64,000 bases of DNA from assembly GCF_001705665.1 (NCBI RefSeq), contig NZ_MDHA01000025.1, forward strand, positions 62,001 to 126,000. The letters are read 5' to 3'. Position numbers and translations under genes: made by a program. The DNA comes from Thioclava sp. SK-1 (GTDB lineage: Bacteria > Pseudomonadota > Alphaproteobacteria > Rhodobacterales > Rhodobacteraceae). Every line of letters starts with the position of its first letter. The first letter of the stretch is position 1. Shown piece by piece: positions 54,606 through 63,801 of the stretch. The notes under the pieces were generated by a model. It saw only the letters and a list, made by a program, of their open reading frames with translations. It ran no database searches and had not been told where the DNA came from.

Positions 54606-54888
54606 CGCGGCCCCGCCCAGGGCCTTGCCCCCAGGGGCCTTGCCCGGACCGCGCGCGCGCTGTGCCGCACGAAGAGTATCAAGTTCAGCGTCCACCAATA
54701 TCTTGTGTCCCACCTTAAGATGTTTTTACCCGAATTAGGCTTGCCAAAATCACTAAACCCTTGTGTCATGAAGGTCATTGCTTGACCAGACTTGGTATCA
54801 CCGTTAAAAAGACCGATACCGCTCAACCATAAGTTGTGCACATTCCTTTTAATAGTTCGCTCTCCCGAAGTTGGGTTAACGCCAATAC

Positions 54889-56853
54889 GTGAAGGGAGCC
54901 TACCGAGTGTATGGCGGAACTTTCCAACAGACTTCGTTAAATGCATCGGTCCATGCCCAAGCAGGCGCGCGGATCGCGTTGCGATTGATGGAAACGACAG
55001 ATCTGCACGGGCATTTGCGCGGCTATGATTATGCCCGCGATTGCCCCAATTCCTCGGTCGGATTAAGTCGCATCGCCACACTGGTTGAACAGCTGCGCGC
55101 CGATCATCCCAATACATTGCTGTTTGATAATGGCGATGCGCTTCAGGGCACGCCCCTGACAGATTTCTATGCCCGCGAACGTGCACTTTCCGCCACAGAT
55201 GTGCACCCGTTCATCGCTGCGATGAACACGCTGCGCTACGATGCTGGAACCCCGGGAAACCATGAATTTGACTATGGCTTGGTGTTTTTGCAGCGTATTT
55301 TGCGCGATACCGCCCATCCGATGGTTTGCGCGAATGTGCTGACGGCGCATCCGGAGGAGCGGAGCAACATGCAGCATGTCTTGCCCCCTTGGGTAATTTT
55401 GCAGCGCGATATGGTGGATGATCGGGGCAACACGCATTTGCTGCGCATAGGTGTGATTGGCGTGTTGCCACCACAAGTAACCCTTTGGAACCGGTTGGTG
55501 CTTGATGACCGTATCAGCGCACAAGACATGGTAGAGGCCACGCGGGCACATTTGCCGTGCATGCGGGCCAATGGTGTGGATCTGATCATCGCCTTGGCGC
55601 ATACCGGCATAGAGCCGGATCAATCCACCCCCGGATTGCCCCCACAGGGCGCGGAAAATGTTGCGCTGCATCTGGCGCAACTGGACGATATCGACGTTGT
55701 CCTATGCGGGCATGACCATGTGCCTTTCCCGCAGCCCGATGCCACAGTTCAAGACGGGATCGACCCGCTTCGCGGCACCCTTGCGGGCAAGCCTGCCGTA
55801 TCCGCGGGCCGTTGGGGGTCACATCTGGGCGTGATTGATCTGACTTTGGAACAAGCCCCTGACGGGTGGAAAATCGCCACCGCGCAAAGCCGTCTGGAGC
55901 CGATCTTCACACGCAGCGCCAACGGGGAGCCGCAAGAGCGCGTCCCCGAATCCCCAGCGATTCTGCGGCTGAGCGAAACTGCCCATAATGAGGTTTTGGA
56001 CCATGTGCGCACCGTCATCGGCACGTTGAAAGGGCATTTGCACAGCTATTTTTCAGCGATCAAGCCCGATGCTGCGCTGTCGCTTATTGCTTCTGCCAAG
56101 CTGGACTATCTGGATTTCGCCCTGCGCGACCGGCCAGAGGCCACCCTACCCCGGCTGGCCGTGGCCTCCCCTTTCAAATGCGGCGGGCGCGGCGGGCCGG
56201 ATTATTTTCTGGATATCGCGCCAGGCGTGTTATCAGTGCGTAACATCATGGATATTCTGCCGTTCCCCAATCGTGTCGCGACGATTATCACTACGGGGCA
56301 GGATGTGAAGGAATGGTTAGAACGCTCCGCCCGGATTTTTTCCCACTTGACCCAAGGTATTGAAAACCAGTCTCTTTTAAACAACGCCTGCCCAATATAT
56401 AATTTCGACACACTGTTTGGGCTGACCTATACAATCGACCCGACGCAACCTGCCCGATATGATGATGCAGGCTATCTAACGCGGCCTGGCTGCCACCGCA
56501 TCCATGATATACGCTATCAGGGGCAACCGATTGACCCCGAACAAAAATTTGTGGTCGCGACCAATGATCACCGTGCCGGGCTTGGCACGCCCTTTACCGG
56601 CATGACTGCTGAAACGCTGAATTTGGGACGACCGATCACGGTGCGCGCCCTTGTCTCTGAATATGTACAGCGCTGCGAAGAGATCGCGCCACAAGCCGCC
56701 GATGTTTGGACATTTGCCCACCATCCCAACACATCGGCAGTGTTTAACACATCGCCGCGCGCCCGCGATTTCCTTGCGCAGATGCCAGGGCAAACGGTTA
56801 CGCCGCTTGCCCTAACACCGTCTGGCTTTTTGCAGATGCGGCTAAACTTTTAG
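54889..56853 (+). CDS. 2',3'-cyclic-nucleotide 2'-phosphodiesterase/3'-nucleotidase family protein
   Basis: 654 residues. The calcineurin-type metal site is METTDLHGHLRGYD, FDNGDALQGTP, GTPGNHEFDYG, ALAHTGIE and LCGHDHVPFP; the C-terminal 5'-nucleotidase domain runs to the end. The start is the GTG at 54889, just after an in-frame TAA, and no signal peptide is seen, unlike E. coli CpdB. The protein therefore looks cytoplasmic unless it is exported by another route. It is divergent from nudC; the spacer is featureless apart from ordinary promoter-like A/T stretches. Confidence 0.85.
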   Translation: MKGAYRVYGGTFQQTSLNASVHAQAGARIALRLMETTDLHGHLRGYDYARDCPNSSVGLSRIATLVEQLRADHPNTLLFDNGDALQGTPLTDFYARERALSATDVHPFIAAMNTLRYDAGTPGNHEFDYGLVFLQRILRDTAHPMVCANVLTAHPEERSNMQHVLPPWVILQRDMVDDRGNTHLLRIGVIGVLPPQVTLWNRLVLDDRISAQDMVEATRAHLPCMRANGVDLIIALAHTGIEPDQSTPGLPPQGAENVALHLAQLDDIDVVLCGHDHVPFPQPDATVQDGIDPLRGTLAGKPAVSAGRWGSHLGVIDLTLEQAPDGWKIATAQSRLEPIFTRSANGEPQERVPESPAILRLSETAHNEVLDHVRTVIGTLKGHLHSYFSAIKPDAALSLIASAKLDYLDFALRDRPEATLPRLAVASPFKCGGRGGPDYFLDIAPGVLSVRNIMDILPFPNRVATIITTGQDVKEWLERSARIFSHLTQGIENQSLLNNACPIYNFDTLFGLTYTIDPTQPARYDDAGYLTRPGCHRIHDIRYQGQPIDPEQKFVVATNDHRAGLGTPFTGMTAETLNLGRPITVRALVSEYVQRCEEIAPQAADVWTFAHHPNTSAVFNTSPRARDFLAQMPGQTVTPLALTPSGFLQMRLNF

Positions 56854-56887
56854 TTTTGCCTTATTTATATGCGAAAAATCGCACAGA

Positions 56888-56917
56888 TTTGCGCCAATAT
56901 TTGAATATTCGCGCAAA
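56888..56917. repeat. Long inverted repeat upstream of the NMT1-type transporter operon
   Basis: TTTGCGCCAATATT and AATATTCGCGCAAA, 14-bp arms with one mismatch and a 2-bp spacer; GCACA (56881) and TGTGC (56921) extend the symmetry. It lies 34 bp after the preceding stop and 118 bp before the binding-protein start. An operator is more likely than a terminator, as no U-tract follows. Confidence 0.65.
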
Positions 56918-57035
56918 AAATGTGCTTCTGTAGAATATTATCCCCAATTCCACAGCGTCAACATCACACGCCCGTTTGCGGCATGATTTTCTCACGTCAC
57001 AGTCAGCAAAAGCAAAGAAAGTGACGGGGAGAGAT

Positions 57036-58043
57036 ATGTTCAAATTCAGAAGCTTCGCGGCGGTCGGCCTGATCGCCCTCAGCGCGGGGGCAGCCCATGC
57101 AGATATGGCTATGCCTTTCGCGCTGGATTGGAAATTTGAAGGCCCAGCCGCGCCGTATTTCGTCGCGCTCGACAAAGGTTATTATGCCGATAAGGGGTTA
57201 ACCGTCGATATTTCAGAGGGCTCCGGTTCGCTTGACGCCATTCCAAAGGTTGCCACCGGCGCTTTCCCGGTGGGCTTTGCCGATATCAACTCATTGATGA
57301 AATTTCTGGATCAAAACCCCGGTGCGCCCGTTACCGCAGTGATGATGGTCTATGACAAGCCGCCCTTCGCCATTGTCGGCCGCAAGGATCTGGGCATCTC
57401 CGCGCCCAAGGATCTTGAAGGAAAAATTCTTGGCGCCCCGCCGCCTGATGGCGCCTGGGCCCAATTCCCGATCTTTGCCGCGCAAAACGAACTGGATATG
57501 ACGAAAATCACCGTTGAACCGGTAGGCTTCCCCACGCGTGAGCCGATGCTGGCAGAAGGTAAGGTCGACGCGGTTACAGGCTTCAGCTTTTCTTCCACGT
57601 TGAATCTCAAACGCCTTGGCGTGCCGCTGGATGAACAGACGGTCCTGCTAATGGCCGATTATGGCGTCGATCTTTACGGCAATGCAGTGATCGTCAATAC
57701 CGATTTCGCCGCCGATAATCCGCAAGCGGTGAAAGATTTCATCGCAGCCACCGCGATGGGCTGGAAAGACGCGGTTGCAGATCCCGCAGCCGCGATTGAT
57801 GCGCTTTTGGTGCGCAATGTCGCCGCCGATAAAGGGCTTGAGACAGAGCGTCTGGAAATGGCGATCCGGGACAATGTGCTGACCGATTACGTCAAAACCA
57901 ATGGGATGGGCGGAATTGATCAGGCACGGATGACCAGCGCCATTGAGCAAACTGCGATGGTTTATGAGTTCCAAAACGCCCCCGATGCCTCGGCCTATTT
58001 TGACAGCAGTTTCCTGTCTGCTGATGGGCTGATGCTGGAATAA
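57036..58043 (+). CDS. ABC transporter substrate-binding protein, NMT1/THI5-like
   Basis: 335 residues with a Sec signal (FRSFAAVGLIALSAGAAHA) and the NMT1/THI5-like pattern MPFALDWKFEGPAAPYFVALDKGYYADKGL. DLEGKILGAPPPDGAW and VGFPTREPMLAEGKVDAV continue the fold. The start at 57036 is preceded by GGGGAGA. Ligands of this family include thiamine pyrimidine precursors, taurine, nitrate and other small organics; the actual ligand is not decidable. It leads an operon with an ATPase and a permease. Confidence 0.88.
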   Translation: MFKFRSFAAVGLIALSAGAAHADMAMPFALDWKFEGPAAPYFVALDKGYYADKGLTVDISEGSGSLDAIPKVATGAFPVGFADINSLMKFLDQNPGAPVTAVMMVYDKPPFAIVGRKDLGISAPKDLEGKILGAPPPDGAWAQFPIFAAQNELDMTKITVEPVGFPTREPMLAEGKVDAVTGFSFSSTLNLKRLGVPLDEQTVLLMADYGVDLYGNAVIVNTDFAADNPQAVKDFIAATAMGWKDAVADPAAAIDALLVRNVAADKGLETERLEMAIRDNVLTDYVKTNGMGGIDQARMTSAIEQTAMVYEFQNAPDASAYFDSSFLSADGLMLE

Positions 58044-58060
58044 CCTCACATTAAGACATC

Positions 58061-58090
58061 CGGCGGGCGGGGCGTGCCCCCTGCCCGCCG
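58061..58090 (+). terminator. Intercistronic hairpin between binding-protein and ATPase genes
   Basis: Arms CGGCGGGC/GCCCGCCG around GGGGCGTGCCCC, which can pair internally, giving a long G-C stem followed by TTT. It sits 17 bp after the binding-protein stop and 19 bp before the next start. It probably keeps expression of the binding protein above that of the membrane components. Confidence 0.55.
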
Positions 58091-58109
58091 TTTCCATAGC
58101 AGGATCTAT

Positions 58110-58892
58110 ATGCAAAACTTGATCGAGATTAAGGGCGTCACCCACGCCTATCGCACGAAAAACGGTCCTTTACCGGTTTTAGATAGATTAGACCTATGCG
58201 TTCCAAAGGGGGAGTTTTGCGCCGTTGTTGGCCCCTCTGGCTGTGGGAAATCCACGCTGACCCGATTGATTGCAGGATTGATGAAACCTGATCAGGGCGA
58301 AGTTTGGCTGCATGGGGAGCAGATCACCAGCCCGCGCAAAACTGTCGGTATGGCGTTTCAAAACCCTGTCCTTCTGGAATGGCGCAGCATTTTGGAAAAT
58401 GTGATTTTGCCGCTGGAAATCGTTGCACCAAAGATGCCCCGCGCCGAACGTGAGGCCCGCGCGCATCATCTTCTGGCAATGGTCGGGCTGGATGGGTTTG
58501 AACACAAACGCCCATCGGAATTATCGGGGGGGATGCGCCAACGCGCCTCATTATGCCGTGCGATTGTGCATAAGCCAGATGTGCTGATCATGGATGAGCC
58601 TTTTGGCGCATTGGACAATTTCACCCGCGAAGATCTGTGGCAAACCATGCGAGAGCTGCGCGCGGCAGAGCCGTTCACCTGCGTCTTGATCACCCATGAT
58701 CTGCGCGAAAGCGTCTTTTTAGGCGATCAGGTTGTCGTCCTGTCTGGCCGCCCGGCCAAAGCCCAATTCGTGCTGAATGTCGATTTGCCTGCGGATCGTA
58801 CGATTGATGTGCTGTATGAACCCAAAGCCTCTGAAATGCTGCATATATTACGCGATCAGATCCGCATTGCCCAAGGCCGGGAGGCGCATTGA
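58110..58892 (+). CDS. ABC transporter ATP-binding protein (nitrate/taurine/NMT1 type)
   Basis: 260 residues with Walker A GPSGCGKSTL, signature LSGGMRQRASLCRAI, and Walker B VLIMDEPFGALD followed by LITHDLRES, typical of SsuB/TauB-like ATPases. The ATG at 58110 is chosen from the family start (MQNLIEIKGVTHAY). The stop overlaps the permease start. Confidence 0.9.
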   Translation: MQNLIEIKGVTHAYRTKNGPLPVLDRLDLCVPKGEFCAVVGPSGCGKSTLTRLIAGLMKPDQGEVWLHGEQITSPRKTVGMAFQNPVLLEWRSILENVILPLEIVAPKMPRAEREARAHHLLAMVGLDGFEHKRPSELSGGMRQRASLCRAIVHKPDVLIMDEPFGALDNFTREDLWQTMRELRAAEPFTCVLITHDLRESVFLGDQVVVLSGRPAKAQFVLNVDLPADRTIDVLYEPKASEMLHILRDQIRIAQGREAH

Positions 58893-59656
58893 TGAACCGT
58901 TTGCAAAAATTCGGCGTGCCCTTGGTGGCGGTGATTTTGTTTTTACTGTTTTGGGAAGGCATCGTCTGGATCAATGATTGGCCCAATTATGTGATGGCGT
59001 CGCCCTCTGATCTGCCTGCCGCCTATGAACGGTTTTGGAAATTATTCCTTGTGATGGGATGGCAAACGCTGTGGCGTACTGTTTTGGGGCTGGTTTTGGC
59101 GGTGATTTTCGGAACCGTCATCGGGATGATTATGGGGTTTTCCCAAATCGCACGGCAAGGGCTGTATCCGCTGTTGGTCGGCTTTAATGCTGTGCCCAAG
59201 GCAACATTGGTCCCTGTCATTGCGTTACTGTTCATCGGCCAGCATGATTTCAACACCGTGTTGATGGCGTTTTTGATCAGCTTTTTTCCGATTGCCGTGT
59301 CAGTGGGGATCGGCCTGTCGACATTAGAGCCGGAATATCGTGACATTTTGCGTGCGCTGGGGGCGTCCAAAGTCACGATATTTTGGAAGATCGCCCTGCC
59401 CAAAACCCTGCCAGAATTTTTCGGGGCGCTGAAAGTGTCTGTGACCCTGGCCTTTATTGGCACGAACCTGGTTGAGATCGTCTCGCCTCATGGCCGTGGC
59501 CTGGGTGCGCTGTTCAAATCTGGTGAAACGAATGGGGATTACCCATTGATGTTTGCAGTTCTAATCGCGCTCGCGGTGCTGGGGATCGTGCTGTATTATG
59601 CCGTAGTAGCGCTTGAAAAAATCTTCGCAGGCTGGGCCGAACGTCCGGCAAATTAA
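58892..59656 (+). CDS. ABC transporter permease (SsuC/TauC type)
   Basis: 254-residue inner-membrane permease with six hydrophobic segments (PLVAVILFLLFWEGIVWI at the N-terminus) and the EAA loop EYRDILRALGASKVTIFWKIALPKTLPEF. The ATG at 58892 shares one base with the ATPase stop codon (TGATG). It completes the importer. Confidence 0.9.
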   Translation: MNRLQKFGVPLVAVILFLLFWEGIVWINDWPNYVMASPSDLPAAYERFWKLFLVMGWQTLWRTVLGLVLAVIFGTVIGMIMGFSQIARQGLYPLLVGFNAVPKATLVPVIALLFIGQHDFNTVLMAFLISFFPIAVSVGIGLSTLEPEYRDILRALGASKVTIFWKIALPKTLPEFFGALKVSVTLAFIGTNLVEIVSPHGRGLGALFKSGETNGDYPLMFAVLIALAVLGIVLYYAVVALEKIFAGWAERPAN

Positions 59657-59777
59657 GCCAGATCTTGTCGAAGCGCAGATCATGGGCGGACTGCGGCAAG
59701 ATCCCTGATTGCCATAGGACATGACCAAGGCTATGCCTGTAATAACTGCATGCCTGCGGGTAACGAAGGAGCACGCC

Positions 59778-60257
59778 ATGTCCCGGATTGTAAAGCTGGA
59801 GATTGACGACGCCGGCTTGCCTGCCGCCTCTGCCGAAATTGAACAAGAACGCCGCGTCGCTGTATTCGATTTGCTGGAAGACAACAGCTATGTCTTGCCC
59901 GGTCGCCCCGATCAACCTGCACCCGAAGGGCCGTTCCATCTGCATCTGGCCGTGCGCGACGGGCGATTGGTGTTCGACACCACGGCAGAAGACGGGTCCG
60001 CCGTGGCCGTATTCCATCTGTCTTTTGGCCCCTTCCGCCAGGTGATCAAGGATTACTTCCAAATCTGCGAAAGCTATTTTGAAGCCGTGAAAAAGCTGTC
60101 GCCCAGCCAGATTGAGGCGATCGACATGGCGCGGCGCGGCATTCACAACGAAGGGGCGCGCGTGCTGCAAGAACGGCTGGAAGGCAAGGTTGCGCTGGAT
60201 CTAGACACCGCCCGTCGCCTGTTCACCTTGGTCTGTGTGCTTTCGCCGGTGAAATAA
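59778..60257 (+). CDS. UPF0262 family protein
   Basis: 159 residues starting MSRIVKLEIDDAGLPAASAEIEQERRVAVFDLLE. The family-typical FHLHLAVRDGRLVFDTTAEDG, GPFRQVIKDYFQICESYFEAV and IDMARRGIHNEGARVLQERLEGKV blocks are present. Function is unknown. The ATG is preceded by AAGGAG. Its stop overlaps the next ATG by one base, so it is coupled to the phosphatase gene. Confidence 0.9.
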   Translation: MSRIVKLEIDDAGLPAASAEIEQERRVAVFDLLEDNSYVLPGRPDQPAPEGPFHLHLAVRDGRLVFDTTAEDGSAVAVFHLSFGPFRQVIKDYFQICESYFEAVKKLSPSQIEAIDMARRGIHNEGARVLQERLEGKVALDLDTARRLFTLVCVLSPVK

Positions 60258-60709
60258 TGGCAGCTTTCCCGCATTCGGTCCTGTTTTGTTGTGACTATAA
60301 TGCCACGCGCTCGCCTATGGCAGAGGGGATGATGAAGCGTTTCTATGGCCGCGATGTCTATGTGCAATCGGCGGGCGTGAAATCGGATCTGGAGATCGAC
60401 GGTTTCACCATTGCCGTGATGCATGAAATCGGCATCGATATGGAACAACACCGCGCCCGCAGCTTTGACGATATGCAAGAATGGGGGGATGATCTATCGA
60501 CCTTCGATCTGGTCGTCGCCCTTTCCCCCGCATCACAACGCAAAGTGCTGGATTTGACCCGTGTGTTCCATATGGACATAGAATATTGGCCCATTATGGA
60601 TCCTACGGGCATGGGCGAAGGACGCGAGGCCCGCCTGACCGCCTATCGCCAAACCCGCGACCAAATCCGTGATCGCCTGATCGGCAAATTCGGCCAACCG
60701 ATTTTCTAG
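60257..60709 (+). CDS. Low-molecular-weight protein-tyrosine-phosphatase/arsenate-reductase-like protein
   Basis: 150 residues. The active-site loop is C12-x5-R18 (CCDYNATRSP), placed as in LMW phosphatases, and a D-P pair (MDPTG) near residue 115 is a candidate general acid. The Ser/Thr after Arg is S. Substrate is unknown; close linkage to UPF0262 suggests a shared role. It is followed by 278 bp without a recognised gene before infA; that spacer has two small hairpins (around 60748-60765 and 60779-60802) and a TTGACA at 60901 without a matching -10. Confidence 0.85.
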   Translation: MAAFPHSVLFCCDYNATRSPMAEGMMKRFYGRDVYVQSAGVKSDLEIDGFTIAVMHEIGIDMEQHRARSFDDMQEWGDDLSTFDLVVALSPASQRKVLDLTRVFHMDIEYWPIMDPTGMGEGREARLTAYRQTRDQIRDRLIGKFGQPIF

Positions 60710-60987
60710 CCGCGCACTGATCTTATACGCTGGAATTTGTGCTGTTTCGGCGTACTTCGCCGGCCCAGACAGCGACTCAGCGGTAAGAGCTCACCGCCGT
60801 GCTTTGGTGCAAAACGGCCTGTTTCACCCAAAATATATCGGCTCAAACCCGGCGAGGGGCGGAAATCCGGCCTGTTTGCGCAGGAAAACCCTCCGGTTGC
60901 TTGACATAGCGCTTGAATTTTGTCGCAACCGGGCGCATTTAATGCCCGCGCTCGGACTATTCGTGCGAAATCAAACATGGAGTGATC

Positions 60988-61206
60988 ATGGCCAAGGAAG
61001 AAATGCTCGAATTCCCCGGCGTCGTGAAGGAACTCTTGCCGAATGCGACGTTTCGGGTCGAGCTGGAAAACGGCCACGAGATCATCGCGCATATGGCAGG
61101 AAAGATGCGTAAGAACCGCATCCGCGTTCTGGCTGGCGACAAAGTTCAGGTGGAAATGAACACATACGATCTGTCGAAGGGTCGCATCAATTACCGCTTC
61201 AAGTAA
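60988..61206 (+). CDS. infA: Translation initiation factor IF-1
   Basis: 72 residues, the exact family size: [32 protein letters not shown] and [19 protein letters not shown], an OB fold that binds the ribosomal A site. The ATG at 60988 is used, because the earlier in-frame codon at 60982 adds only two residues. It leads an infA-maf-rng-yacG cluster. Confidence 0.97.
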   Translation: MAKEEMLEFPGVVKELLPNATFRVELENGHEIIAHMAGKMRKNRIRVLAGDKVQVEMNTYDLSKGRINYRFK

Positions 61207-61210
61207 ATCC

Positions 61211-61777
61211 GTGAAGCTGATCCTCGGCTCTGCGAGCCCCCGGCGGCGCGAGCTTCTGGGGCAGCTTGGCTTGGTGCCTGACGCCATCCGCGCCCCCGAC
61301 ATTGACGAAACCCCTACAAAAGGTGAGCTGGCCCGCGATTACGTTGCCCGTATGGCACGTGAAAAGGCGGCGGCGCTTGACTGTGATGGGGATGAGGTGG
61401 TGCTATGCGCCGATACCACCGTGGCCTGTGGCCGACGCATTTTGGGCAAACCTGAAAACGCTGGCGAGGCGGCAGAATTTCTGTGGCTTTTGTCTGGGCG
61501 GCGCCATCATGTGCTGACCGCCGTGGCTGTGCGCACCGCATCAGGTGTGCGCGAACGTCTGGTGGATACGGTGGTGAAATTCCGCCCGCTTTCAGACGAA
61601 GATGTGAATATGTATCTTGCCTCCGGCGAATGGGAGGGCAAGGCTGGTGGCTATGCCATTCAGGGTCTGGGGGGCGCATTCGTGCCTTGGATCCAAGGTA
61701 GCTTTACCGGGGTTGTCGGGTTGCCGCTGGCCGAGACCTGGACACTTTTGAAATCCGCAGGCATCCGCAAGGAGTGA
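61211..61777 (+). CDS. maf: Maf-family nucleotide pyrophosphatase
   Basis: 188 residues starting at the GTG at 61211. It has [18 protein letters not shown], the Maf signature, and [11 protein letters not shown]-type sequence ([19 protein letters not shown]) with the catalytic Asp, then [16 protein letters not shown]. It hydrolyses non-canonical nucleoside triphosphates. It lies 4 bp after infA. Confidence 0.93.
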   Translation: MKLILGSASPRRRELLGQLGLVPDAIRAPDIDETPTKGELARDYVARMAREKAAALDCDGDEVVLCADTTVACGRRILGKPENAGEAAEFLWLLSGRRHHVLTAVAVRTASGVRERLVDTVVKFRPLSDEDVNMYLASGEWEGKAGGYAIQGLGGAFVPWIQGSFTGVVGLPLAETWTLLKSAGIRKE

Positions 61778-61781
61778 CATC

Positions 61782-62825
61782 ATGAAGGGACGTGTCGTCG
61801 TTCTGGGTGAACTGCGCGGGCTTGAAGCCGCCGCGCTGATGATTGACGGGGAGCTCGAGGATCTGATCGTCGATGCCTCCGCACATACACCGCTGCAGCC
61901 CGGCGCAATCTGCCGCGGCAAAGTGGGCCGACAGATGAAGGGCCAAGGCGGTGTCTTCGTCGACCTTCCTGCCGGTCAGCGCGGGTTCTTACGCGAAGTG
62001 AAGGGGCTTGCGCCCGGACAGCCGATCATTTGCATGGTCTCTGGCGGGGCGGAACCCGGCAAGGCCTTGCCTATCTCTTTGCGTGTCTTGTTCAAGTCGC
62101 GCTATGCGATTGTGACGCCCGGCGCGCCGGGGTTGAATATTTCGCGCCGGATCCGCGACGAGGATCTGCGCGAACGGCTGCAAGGACTGGCCGATGTGGT
62201 CATGGATGGCTCGGATATGGGGCTGATCGTGCGATCGGCGGCTGCAGGTGCCGATGACGGTGATTTAGCCGAAGACATCAATGCCATGCGCGAATTGGCC
62301 GAAGCGGTGTTGGCCGACACACAAGGCGCGCCAGAGCTGTTGGTTGATGTGCCTGGGCCACATGAAGAAGCATGGCGCGATTGGGCCGACCCGGAACCGG
62401 ATGAGGTGATTACAGGGGATTTCGCCCAGCATGGTGTTCTGGATGAAGTCGAAAAACTTCTGACGCCGCGTGTCGCGCTGCAAGGTTCCGCACATATGTG
62501 GATCGAACCGACCCGCGCACTGATTGCGGTGGATGTGAACACCGGGGGAGACACCTCTCCGGCAGCGGCACTAAAGGCCAATATTGCTGCCGCACGCGCC
62601 CTACCCCGGCAATTGCGCCTGCGTGGCCTTGGCGGCCAGATCACGGTTGATTTCGCACCGATGCCGAAGAAAGACCGGCAAGCCCTGGAACAGCAATTGC
62701 GCCGCGCCATCAAAGGGGAGGCCGAGACGAACCTGTCCGGCTGGACACCTTTGGGCAATCACGAGATGCAACGCAAGCGCGACCGGATCACACTGGAGGT
62801 CTTGTTGTCTGGAGCAGGTGCGTGA
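61782..62825 (+). CDS. rng: Ribonuclease E/G family protein
   Basis: 347 residues, short for the family. An S1-like N-terminal region (GAICRGKVGRQMKGQGGVFVDL) and the catalytic core with LIAVDVNTGG (the D-V-N-T-G aspartate) and GLGGQITVDFAPM are present. No C-terminal Cys-x-x-Cys zinc link or scaffold region is seen. It should process rRNA and mRNA. Stop and yacG start overlap. Confidence 0.9.
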   Translation: MKGRVVVLGELRGLEAAALMIDGELEDLIVDASAHTPLQPGAICRGKVGRQMKGQGGVFVDLPAGQRGFLREVKGLAPGQPIICMVSGGAEPGKALPISLRVLFKSRYAIVTPGAPGLNISRRIRDEDLRERLQGLADVVMDGSDMGLIVRSAAAGADDGDLAEDINAMRELAEAVLADTQGAPELLVDVPGPHEEAWRDWADPEPDEVITGDFAQHGVLDEVEKLLTPRVALQGSAHMWIEPTRALIAVDVNTGGDTSPAAALKANIAAARALPRQLRLRGLGGQITVDFAPMPKKDRQALEQQLRRAIKGEAETNLSGWTPLGNHEMQRKRDRITLEVLLSGAGA

Positions 62826-63004
62826 TGGCCTGTCCAATTTGCAACAAAGATCCCAACCCAGAGTATCGTCCGTTTTGCTCGCGTCGATGCGCCGATATCG
62901 ACTTGGCCAAATGGCTGAACGGGTCCTATGTGATTCCGGGCGATTTGGCCGAGGAAGATGAACAGCTCTCTACAGATCTGCCGCTGGACGACAGGCCACA
63001 TTAA
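62825..63004 (+). CDS. yacG: DNA gyrase inhibitor/zinc-binding protein YacG
   Basis: 59 residues: MACPICNKDPNPEYRPFCSRRCADIDLAKWLNGSYVIP. The zinc site is C-x-x-C then C-x-x-x-C, and the helix DLAKWL-x-G is the family hallmark. The ATG at 62825 overlaps the rng stop; a GTG at 62822 would add one residue. Confidence 0.93.
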   Translation: MACPICNKDPNPEYRPFCSRRCADIDLAKWLNGSYVIPGDLAEEDEQLSTDLPLDDRPH

Positions 63005-63134
63005 CAAGTTTTCCAACGGCTTGGCGGGCGAATTGAAGAAAGTCGAAAAAACTTCATAAACCCTCTGGACAGCCCCGCCGCCCTTGTCTAAACACCCCTC
63101 ACCGAAGATAAGGCAACGCCAAATCTTCTCCGGT

Positions 63135-63210
63135 GCCCGAATAGCTCAGTTGGTAGAGCAGCGGATTGAAAATCCGCGTGTCGGTGGTTCGAGTCCGCCT
63201 TCGGGCACCA
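63135..63210 (+). tRNA. tRNA-Phe (anticodon GAA)
   Basis: Cloverleaf with acceptor arms GCCCGAA/TTCGGGC, D-arm GCTCAGTTGGTAGAGC, anticodon arm GCGGATTGAAAATCCGC with GAA, T-arm GGTTCGAGTCC, and an encoded CCA end. It is the last standard gene before the decayed IS fragments. Confidence 0.98.
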
Positions 63211-63441
63211 TTTAAATACAAATCACCGTATAATATCGCGCAAAGCCATATTGTCTTTGATTTATACCCGCCCCTGCGTTGATCTGAACGGTTGCGATCT
63301 GCGGCAACGTCTGTGACGTCCCCTCCCCCGGTCGAAGCCTGCAAAATCAGTTCGCAGTCCCAAGATATCTCTTGAGGGGGCGCCTTTGACCTGCCACTGA
63401 ACGTTCCTCCAGCCGCGACCTTAGCCCAATTATTTTTTACG

Positions 63442-63720
63442 CTATTTGGCGATTGCTGTGGTCAGGGTCCGCACGTAGTTGGCCGGGGCCTCGGAACCTA
63501 AGGCCGAATGCGGGCGTTCGGTGTCGTAGTCTTTGTCCCGCGCTTAGATCACGATGCGGGCATGGGTCAGGTTGCGAAACATGGTGTCGTTGAGCAGCGC
63601 TCCACGACACCGTTTTGCATAGGTTTACCGGCGCAATGTAATGCCATTCGGCCTGGCGGTCAGCATTGATATTTTTAAGCGTCGCGATGAGGTCCCGATC
63701 GGCGTCCCAGGCACGAAGCG
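63442..63720 (-). pseudogene. Remnant of an IS3-family transposase (OrfB C-terminal part)
   Basis: Minus-strand pieces AEWHYIAP, then KPMQNGVVER in another frame, then LLNDTMFRNLTHARIVI, a TAA stop, and DYDTERPHSALGSEAPANY up to a TAG at 63442-63444. Together they match the end of IS3-type OrfB (E-W-H-Y-I-A-P-G-K-P-M-Q-N-G and N-x-x-R-P-H-S-A-L-G). There is one frameshift, a short deletion of the FNGRLRDE segment and an internal stop, so the gene is dead. Confidence 0.8.
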
Positions 63721-63801
63721 TCGTCGACGCATGACGGACATGAACACGTTGAAAGACTTCCAACACTTGTTTCAGGCTATTGCCAGCGGTGGCAGCCAGT
63801 G

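Noticed and set aside
54606-54713. N-terminal extension of NudC from a GTG at 54713
   Set aside because: It would add a Gly/Ala/Pro-rich stretch containing a direct repeat of GGCCTTGCCC, without a ribosome-binding site; the start at 54605 matches the usual length.
56854-57035. A TPP riboswitch before the NMT1/THI5-like binding-protein gene
   Set aside because: The conserved thi-box sequence elements are absent; the region holds the long inverted repeat instead.
60901-60945. A possible infA promoter with TTGACA at 60901
   Set aside because: No acceptable -10 hexamer lies at 16-18 bp, so it is not reported as a promoter.
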